From: Flavobacteriales bacterium
GTDB taxonomy: Bacteria > Bacteroidota > Bacteroidia > Flavobacteriales_D > Crocinitomicaceae
Length of the DNA: 58,889 nucleotides
NCBI GenBank assembly: GCA_009926125.1
Contig: RFPM01000004.1
Coordinates: forward strand, 1 to 58,889
Direction of reading: 5' to 3'
This document shows, in pieces, positions 54,030 to 58,889 of the stretch. The translations under genes and the position numbers were made by a program. Under the pieces are notes generated by a model. That model made no database searches and was not told the DNA's origin. It saw nothing but the letters and a program-made list of their open reading frames with translations. Position 1 is the stretch's first letter; each line of letters starts with the position of its first letter.

Positions 54030-55109
54030 ATGCAACTGTGGAATACATTAAATAAGGAGGAGCTTGAAGCAAAATTAAAAGAGCTTGGACATAAATTTGT
54101 CACGATTTCTTTTTACAAATATGCTCATATAGCAAACCCTCGCTTATTCAGAGATCACTTATTTCTAATGTGGTCAAAGTTGGACATTGTGGGACGAACC
54201 TACATTGCAACTGAAGGAATCAACGCTCAAATTGCAATTCCAACAAATTACTTGAGTCAATTTAGAGAAGAACTTTATGAAATTACTTTTCTTAATGGAA
54301 TTCGCTTAAATTTTGCAGTAGACGATGCAGAAGCAGAATTTACTTTTCTGAAATTAAAAATTAAGGTTAGAGATAAAATTCTTGCAGATGGACTAATTGA
54401 TAAGACCTTTGATGTCACAAATAAAGGTAAACATCTAAATGCTAGAGAATTTAATGACTTGACAAACAACAATGAAACCATTTTAATCGATTTTAGAAAT
54501 CATTACGAATCTGAAGTTGGCTACTTCAAGGGAGCAATTTTACCAGATGTAGATACTTTTCGTGAATCCCTTCCACACATTGAAAGCACTTATTTAAAAG
54601 GACAAGAAGATAAAAATATCGTGATGTATTGCACTGGAGGAATACGCTGCGAGAAAGCATCAGCATGGTTCAAACACCGCGGATTTAAAAATGTACACCA
54701 ATTAGAAGGAGGAATAATTAAATATGCCAACGAAGTTAGAGAACTAGGAATTGAAAATAAATTTATCGGTAAAAATTTTGTATTCGACGAGCGAAGAGGA
54801 GAAAGAATTACAGATGATGTGATCGCGGTTTGTCACCAATGTGGAGAAGCAGCTGACACGCATACAAATTGCATGAATCACTCGTGCCACTTGCTTTTTA
54901 TTCAGTGTACCTCTTGTATGACTAAAATGGAGAATTGCTGTTCTCTAGAATGCCTTGAAATAACTCATTTACCTGAAGAAACTCAAAAAGAACTGAGAAA
55001 AGGATTTGAAAATAGCAATCAAATATTTAAAAAAGGTCGCTCACAAAAACTCATATTTAAAGCCAATAAGGAAAAACCTTTATCTTTGATTCAACAATCA
55101 AATAAATAA
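54030..55109 (+). CDS. trhO: tRNA uridine(34) hydroxylase TrhO (rhodanese-related)
   Basis: From ATG 54030 the protein has 359 residues. An N-terminal acylphosphatase-like domain (GRTYIATEGINAQIAIP) precedes a rhodanese domain with active Cys201 in YCTGGIRC, followed by a Cys/His-rich zinc-binding C-terminus (about 260-305). This is the TrhO/YceA order; the E. coli enzyme makes 5-hydroxyuridine at position 34 of tRNA using oxygen. The frame could open earlier at TTG 54000, but that codon sits on the -7 promoter element and adds residues outside the family. lgt follows 3 bases later. Confidence 0.92.
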   Translation: MQLWNTLNKEELEAKLKELGHKFVTISFYKYAHIANPRLFRDHLFLMWSKLDIVGRTYIATEGINAQIAIPTNYLSQFREELYEITFLNGIRLNFAVDDAEAEFTFLKLKIKVRDKILADGLIDKTFDVTNKGKHLNAREFNDLTNNNETILIDFRNHYESEVGYFKGAILPDVDTFRESLPHIESTYLKGQEDKNIVMYCTGGIRCEKASAWFKHRGFKNVHQLEGGIIKYANEVRELGIENKFIGKNFVFDERRGERITDDVIAVCHQCGEAADTHTNCMNHSCHLLFIQCTSCMTKMENCCSLECLEITHLPEETQKELRKGFENSNQIFKKGRSQKLIFKANKEKPLSLIQQSNK

Positions 55110-55112
55110 TAA

Positions 55113-55946
55113 ATGTTATCAGCAATTAACTGGTCTGTAGATTCAGAAATAATAGAAGGATGGAAAACACCTAACTTATATGGTTTACTCTTTGTTGGTG
55201 GACTTGTAATTGGCTATTTTATTGTAAAGCAGATATTTAAGAAAGAAAATATTTCAAACGAAATATTAGATAAATTAGTTATGTACATGGTTTTAGCCAC
55301 AATTATTGGAGCAAGACTTGGGCATGTTCTTTTTTATGGACCTTATTTCGGACCGGATGGTTATTTCTCAAATCCTCTCGATATTTTTAAAGTTTGGGAA
55401 GGCGGTCTCGCAAGTCATGGAGCAGCAATCGCACTTCTCATTTCTCTGTATCTTTTTTCAAGAAATGTAATTAAAAAATCATATTTATGGGTTTTAGATC
55501 GACTTTCTGCTGCAATTGCAATAGGTTGTACCTGTATTCGCCTAGGAAATCTTGTGAACCACGAAATGGTTGGCGATATTACAACAGTTCCATGGGGCTT
55601 TCGCTTTTTATACCACGATTATAGTTTATATAATGGCACTTGGGAATCAATTCCTGTAAGACATCCAGCACAATTATACGAAGCAATTTGCTACTTTATA
55701 GCTTTTCTAATTTTACTTTTGATGTATTGGAAAATGAATTCTTGGAAAAAACCAGGTTTTATGTTTGGTTCTTTTTTGATTTTTATTTTTGGCTCTCGGT
55801 TTTTTATCGAATACATAAAAGAAGGACAAACAGCACGTGATTTTGAATTGCTTATAAATACTGGGCAAATGCTTAGCATTCCATTTATTATTGCAGGAAT
55901 TATACTAATTTACCGTTCTCAAAAAAATCAAGAAACGACTTTTTAA
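55113..55946 (+). CDS. lgt: Prolipoprotein diacylglyceryl transferase
   Basis: The 277-residue inner-membrane protein has about seven transmembrane segments. It carries the Lgt signature around RLGNLVNHEMVGD, the earlier GARLGHVLFYGP and the later FGSRFFIEYIKEGQ. It moves diacylglycerol from phosphatidylglycerol to the lipobox Cys of prelipoproteins such as those encoded in this window. The Asn-x-Glu core reads NHE. It is 3 bases downstream of trhO and probably co-transcribed with it. Confidence 0.96.
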   Translation: MLSAINWSVDSEIIEGWKTPNLYGLLFVGGLVIGYFIVKQIFKKENISNEILDKLVMYMVLATIIGARLGHVLFYGPYFGPDGYFSNPLDIFKVWEGGLASHGAAIALLISLYLFSRNVIKKSYLWVLDRLSAAIAIGCTCIRLGNLVNHEMVGDITTVPWGFRFLYHDYSLYNGTWESIPVRHPAQLYEAICYFIAFLILLLMYWKMNSWKKPGFMFGSFLIFIFGSRFFIEYIKEGQTARDFELLINTGQMLSIPFIIAGIILIYRSQKNQETTF

Positions 55947-56019
55947 AATTGAATTCTTGAATAAAAAAAGGTGGCTTAGTGTAGTAATGACAATATGTGA
56001 TTTTATTCAAATTGATTCT

Positions 56020-56027
56020 TATCTTTG
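56020..56027 (+). promoter_or_regulatory. Candidate -7 element of the pdhA-pdhC operon
   Basis: TATCTTTG, identical to the rpmH -7 box, lies 26 bases before the pdhA ATG. A clear TTTG partner is missing. Confidence 0.5.
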
Positions 56028-56053
56028 TCCTCATAAAATATTAATTTTAAACT

Positions 56054-57091
56054 ATGGCCATAAAAGCAGCAGCTGTAAGTAAAAAAGAAAGTCCAGAAAA
56101 AACAAAATTTTCGAAAGAAACATATGTTAAATGGTACAAAGACATGCTTCTCATAAGAAAGTTTGAGGAAAAAACTGGACAATTATACATTCAACAAAAA
56201 TTTGGTGGATTTTGTCATTTATATATTGGTCAAGAAGCTATTGTTGCAGGAACTGCAAGTGCTTGTCGCCCTTCAGATAAACACATGACGGCATACCGTG
56301 ATCATGGTCATCCAATTGCTTTAGGTACCGATCCAAGAATTTTAATGGCCGAACTTTATGGACGAAGTACAGGTTGTTCTAAAGGAAAAGGTGGTTCAAT
56401 GCACTTTTTTGATAAAGAAAAAAACTTCATGGGTGGGCACGGAATTGTTGGAGCTCAAATAGCTATGGGAACTGGTGTTGCATTTGCTGAACAATACAAT
56501 GGAACAGATAATGTTGCTATTGTATCAATGGGAGATGGCGCAGTTAGACAAGGTGCATTGCATGAAACCTTCAACATGGCTATGATGTGGAAATTACCCG
56601 TAGTTTATATTATTGAGAACAACAATTATGCAATGGGAACTTCTGTAGAAAGAACTACAAATGTTACAGATTTATCAAAAATTGGACTATCTTACGAAAT
56701 GCCTTCAAAAATTGTGAATGGTATGCGTCCTGAAGATGTTCACAATGCAATTGAAGAGGCTTGTAATCGCGCAAGAAGAGGAGATGGACCAACATTATTA
56801 GATATTCGAACTTATCGCTATAAAGGTCATTCAATGTCCGACCCACAAAAATACCGTTCAAAAGATGAGGTAAATGAATGGATTGAACAAGATCCAATTG
56901 AGCATTGCTTGAATGTACTAAAAGATAACAAATGGTTGACAGAAAAGGAGATTAACGAAATCAATGATTGGGTGAAAAAAGAAGTTGATGAATCTGTAAC
57001 ATTTGCAGAAAACTCTCCCTATCCTGAAGCACACGAATTGTATGAAGATATTTATGTTCAAACAGATTATCCATACATCAAAGAATATTAA
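56054..57091 (+). CDS. pdhA: Pyruvate dehydrogenase E1 component subunit alpha
   Basis: The 345-residue protein is the thiamine-diphosphate-binding alpha chain of heterotetrameric E1. It shows YRDHGHPIALG, GKGGSMHFF and the TPP/Mg motif from SMGDGAVRQGALHE to IIENNNYAMGT (about 156-197). The phosphorylation-loop-like YRYKGHSMSDP is also present. It oxidatively decarboxylates pyruvate with PdhB, which is not adjacent. The E2 gene follows 23 bases later. An extra Lys-rich N-terminal stretch (1-18) is ordinary for Bacteroidota. Confidence 0.94.
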   Translation: MAIKAAAVSKKESPEKTKFSKETYVKWYKDMLLIRKFEEKTGQLYIQQKFGGFCHLYIGQEAIVAGTASACRPSDKHMTAYRDHGHPIALGTDPRILMAELYGRSTGCSKGKGGSMHFFDKEKNFMGGHGIVGAQIAMGTGVAFAEQYNGTDNVAIVSMGDGAVRQGALHETFNMAMMWKLPVVYIIENNNYAMGTSVERTTNVTDLSKIGLSYEMPSKIVNGMRPEDVHNAIEEACNRARRGDGPTLLDIRTYRYKGHSMSDPQKYRSKDEVNEWIEQDPIEHCLNVLKDNKWLTEKEINEINDWVKKEVDESVTFAENSPYPEAHELYEDIYVQTDYPYIKEY

Positions 57092-57114
57092 TAAAAACTA
57101 AAAGCTAAAATAAA

Positions 57115-58362
57115 ATGGCTGAAATCGTATACATGCCAAAGTTAAGTGATACCATGACAGAGGGTGTTGTTGCCGCTTGGACAAAAAATGTTGGTGATGC
57201 TGTAAAAACAGGTGAAATTCTCGCTGAAATTGAAACTGACAAAGCCACAATGGAATTTGAATCTTTCTATGATGGCGTTCTTCTCTATATCGGAGTTGAA
57301 ACAGGTAAAACTGCACCCGTAAATGCTATTTTAGCAATTATTGGGGATAAAGGAGAAGATATTGCTTCACTTATTACGGCTACTCCTGGAGAACCTGTAA
57401 TTTCTGAAAAGAAAGTGGAAGAGAAAAAAGAAGCTGCCCCTACTCCACTTGTAGTGCAACAAAAAGCTCCCGTTGCAGAGGTAAAAAGTATTCCTTTATC
57501 TTCAAATTCAGGACGAATTTTCGCATCTCCTTTGGCAAAAAAATTGGCGGAAGAAAAAGGTATTGACATTAACGCTGTTTCTGGAACAGGTGAAAATGGT
57601 AGAATTATTAAAAAAGATGTTGACCATTATACGCCATATACACCTGCAAATAGAACTTTTTCTCAAGCTCAAATTGGAGTTGAAGGATTTACTGATGAAC
57701 CAGTTAGTCAAATGCGTAAGACAATTTCACGGCGTTTAGCAGAAAGTAAATTTAGTGCTCCTCATTTCTATCTAACACTAGATATTGATATGGATCAAGC
57801 AATCACTATTCGGAAAGGATTAAACAGTGTGGAAGGCGTAAAAGTTTCATTCAATGACATGGTTGTCAAAGCTGTTGGCATGTCCTTAAAACAACATCCA
57901 ACAGTAAACAGTGCTTGGATGGGAGATTTCATACGTAAAAATCAGCATGTTCATGTTGGTGTTGCCGTTGCTGTTGAAGATGGACTTCTTGTTCCTGTTA
58001 TTCGCTTTGCAGATTCAAAAGGAATTCTTGAAATTGCTTCAGAGGTACGAGAATATGCCCAAAAAGCGAAAGACAAAAAACTTCAACCATCCGACTGGGA
58101 GGGAAATACATTTACAATTTCAAATCTAGGAATGTTTGGCATTGAATCCTTTACAGCGATTATTAACGCTCCAGATAGTTGTATAATGGCAGTTGGAGGT
58201 ATTAAGGAAGTTCCAGTTGTTAAAGATGGAAAGATTGTTCCTGGAAATGTGATGAAAGTAACATTATCCTGCGATCACCGTGTAGTAGATGGTGCATCAG
58301 GCGCTGCATTTCTTCAAACCTTTAAACAGTTCATGGAGAATCCAGTTTCAATGCTAATCTAA
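57115..58362 (+). CDS. pdhC: Pyruvate dehydrogenase E2 component (dihydrolipoamide acetyltransferase)
   Basis: The 415-residue protein has one lipoyl domain (1-80) with Lys43 in EIETDKATMEF, an Ala/Pro-rich linker, a peripheral-subunit-binding domain (about 139-175, FASPLAKKLAEEKGID) and the catalytic domain from about 195. The catalytic domain ends with the active-site DHRVVDGA. It transfers acetyl groups from lipoamide to CoA at the core of the complex. Many Bacteroidota E2 chains carry two lipoyl domains; this one has a single copy. It is co-transcribed with pdhA, and no E1-beta or E3 gene is in the window. Confidence 0.94.
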   Translation: MAEIVYMPKLSDTMTEGVVAAWTKNVGDAVKTGEILAEIETDKATMEFESFYDGVLLYIGVETGKTAPVNAILAIIGDKGEDIASLITATPGEPVISEKKVEEKKEAAPTPLVVQQKAPVAEVKSIPLSSNSGRIFASPLAKKLAEEKGIDINAVSGTGENGRIIKKDVDHYTPYTPANRTFSQAQIGVEGFTDEPVSQMRKTISRRLAESKFSAPHFYLTLDIDMDQAITIRKGLNSVEGVKVSFNDMVVKAVGMSLKQHPTVNSAWMGDFIRKNQHVHVGVAVAVEDGLLVPVIRFADSKGILEIASEVREYAQKAKDKKLQPSDWEGNTFTISNLGMFGIESFTAIINAPDSCIMAVGGIKEVPVVKDGKIVPGNVMKVTLSCDHRVVDGASGAAFLQTFKQFMENPVSMLI

Positions 58363-58375
58363 ATAATTTTGTTAA

Positions 58376-58889
58376 CTAGCTGAAAAACCAGCTGGCAACA
58401 AATATTGCCGTAATTACACAGATTAAATCCACTAGAAGCATCGTTCCTAAAGTATAGCGCGTATTCTTTATGTTTACAGAACCAAAATAAAGCGCAATTA
58501 CATAAAAGGTTGTTTCTGCACTGCATTGAAATATACAACTTAATCTTCCTGTAAAAGAATCAACGCCAAAAGTTCGCATAGAATCTATCATAAATCCACG
58601 CGAGCCTCCAGAGCTAAAAGGTCGAAGCATTGCAACAGGCAAAGAATCTGTAATATCTTTTGCAACTCCCATGTATGAAAATAAATAGGAAATTCCATTA
58701 CTCATAATTTCAAACAATCCTGAATTTCTAAACAAAGAAATAGCAACCAACATTCCCAATACGTATGGAAAAATAGTAACGCCAGTTTTTAATCCATTTT
58801 GAGCACCTGAAACAAAAGCATCAAAAATAGTGGTGTTTTTTTCAGTAAAACGTCTTTCCTGAGCAAATGAAAATATCAGTGTAAAACCA
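58376..58889 (-). CDS. Nucleoside-recognition/SpmB-like membrane protein, C-terminal part (cut by window edge)
   Basis: The frame enters from the right edge (first full codon at 58888) and stops at 58376, giving about 170 residues. Hydrophobic segments alternate with GAQNGLKTGVTIFPYVLGM and RPFSSGGSRG, which are typical of the Gate (nucleoside recognition) domain in SpmB. In Bacteroidota SpmA and SpmB are usually joined in one protein of about 400-480 residues, so the SpmA half may lie beyond the window. Despite the name, sporulation is not implied; the transported compound is unknown. It is convergent with pdhC across 13 bases. Confidence 0.82.
   Translation of the reverse strand, partial: GFTLIFSFAQERRFTEKNTTIFDAFVSGAQNGLKTGVTIFPYVLGMLVAISLFRNSGLFEIMSNGISYLFSYMGVAKDITDSLPVAMLRPFSSGGSRGFMIDSMRTFGVDSFTGRLSCIFQCSAETTFYVIALYFGSVNIKNTRYTLGTMLLVDLICVITAIFVASWFFS

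Noticed and set aside
1-58889. CRISPR arrays, tRNA/rRNA genes, insertion sequences and prophage
   Set aside because: No regularly spaced repeats, cloverleaf-like genes, transposase motifs or phage structural genes were seen in any gap or frame.

Overview
The window is AT-rich chromosomal DNA from a member of the Bacteroidota, most likely class Flavobacteriia; something near the Crocinitomicaceae/Fluviicola group is a guess. The evidence is: TAnnTTTG promoter elements instead of E. coli-type -10 boxes, almost no Shine-Dalgarno sequences, type IX secretion system (T9SS) sorting domains of both type A (Reg_prop and lysyl-oxidase-like proteins) and type B/CHU_C (two giant surface proteins), a BshA bacillithiol glycosyltransferase, a roughly 1500-residue TamB, and a pdhA-pdhC pair without pdhB beside it. 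I saw no insertion sequence, phage gene, CRISPR array, rRNA or tRNA. No gene-free stretch exceeds about 275 bases. It reads as a dense, mostly core-genome segment with a few unusual secreted proteins.

Layout. 1-2.9 kb: edge-truncated MsbA-type ABC exporter (-), rpmH (+) with promoter and terminator, and pckA (-). 3.1-8.0 kb: a plus-strand run of a GH3-C/beta-lactamase-family protein, PyrR-like phosphoribosyltransferase, MurNAc-6-phosphate etherase (murQ), a ureohydrolase and a small membrane protein; the etherase and the serine hydrolase suggest muropeptide turnover. 8.0-12.8 kb: a secreted protein made of about ten short repeats (-), then a secreted M16 protease pair, one active and one dead (+). 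12.8-17.6 kb: selD, mnmH (tRNA 2-selenouridine synthase), an alpha/beta hydrolase, and dnaK with a strong terminator (all -). 17.7-21.0 kb: a two-gene unit encoding a lysyl-oxidase-like T9SS cargo and a Reg_prop beta-propeller cargo (-).

21.1-25.0 kb: outer-membrane beta-barrel-bshA-meaB (-), divergent from folD-S4 protein (+), with overlapping promoters. 25.0-30.4 kb: giant SBBP/PKD/CHU_C protein, M42 aminopeptidase and a lipoprotein (-). 30.5-38.2 kb: nitronate monooxygenase family, a second M16 pair without signal peptides, a second CHU_C giant and a GT9 heptosyltransferase-like enzyme (+). 38.2-45.6 kb: sucC, biotin carboxylase and tamB (-). 45.6-51.0 kb: tsaD, a free-standing DsbD-alpha-like protein, dsbD and topB (+). 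51.1-53.9 kb: arginase-argS (-). 54.0-58.4 kb: trhO-lgt and pdhA-pdhC (+). The right edge cuts a nucleoside-recognition (SpmB-like) membrane protein (-).

Most genes are housekeeping: central carbon metabolism (pckA, sucC, pdhA, pdhC, a biotin carboxylase), tRNA modification (mnmH, tsaD, trhO), envelope assembly (tamB, lgt, dsbD, T9SS cargo) and protein quality control (dnaK, M16, M42). The best candidate for something little described is the T9SS-exported lysyl-oxidase homologue, in which all copper-ligand and cofactor-forming positions appear intact. Next come the serine hydrolase that keeps only the C-terminal GH3 domain of a larger fusion, and the ten-repeat secreted protein. All functions are read from sequence motifs by eye; no database search was run.
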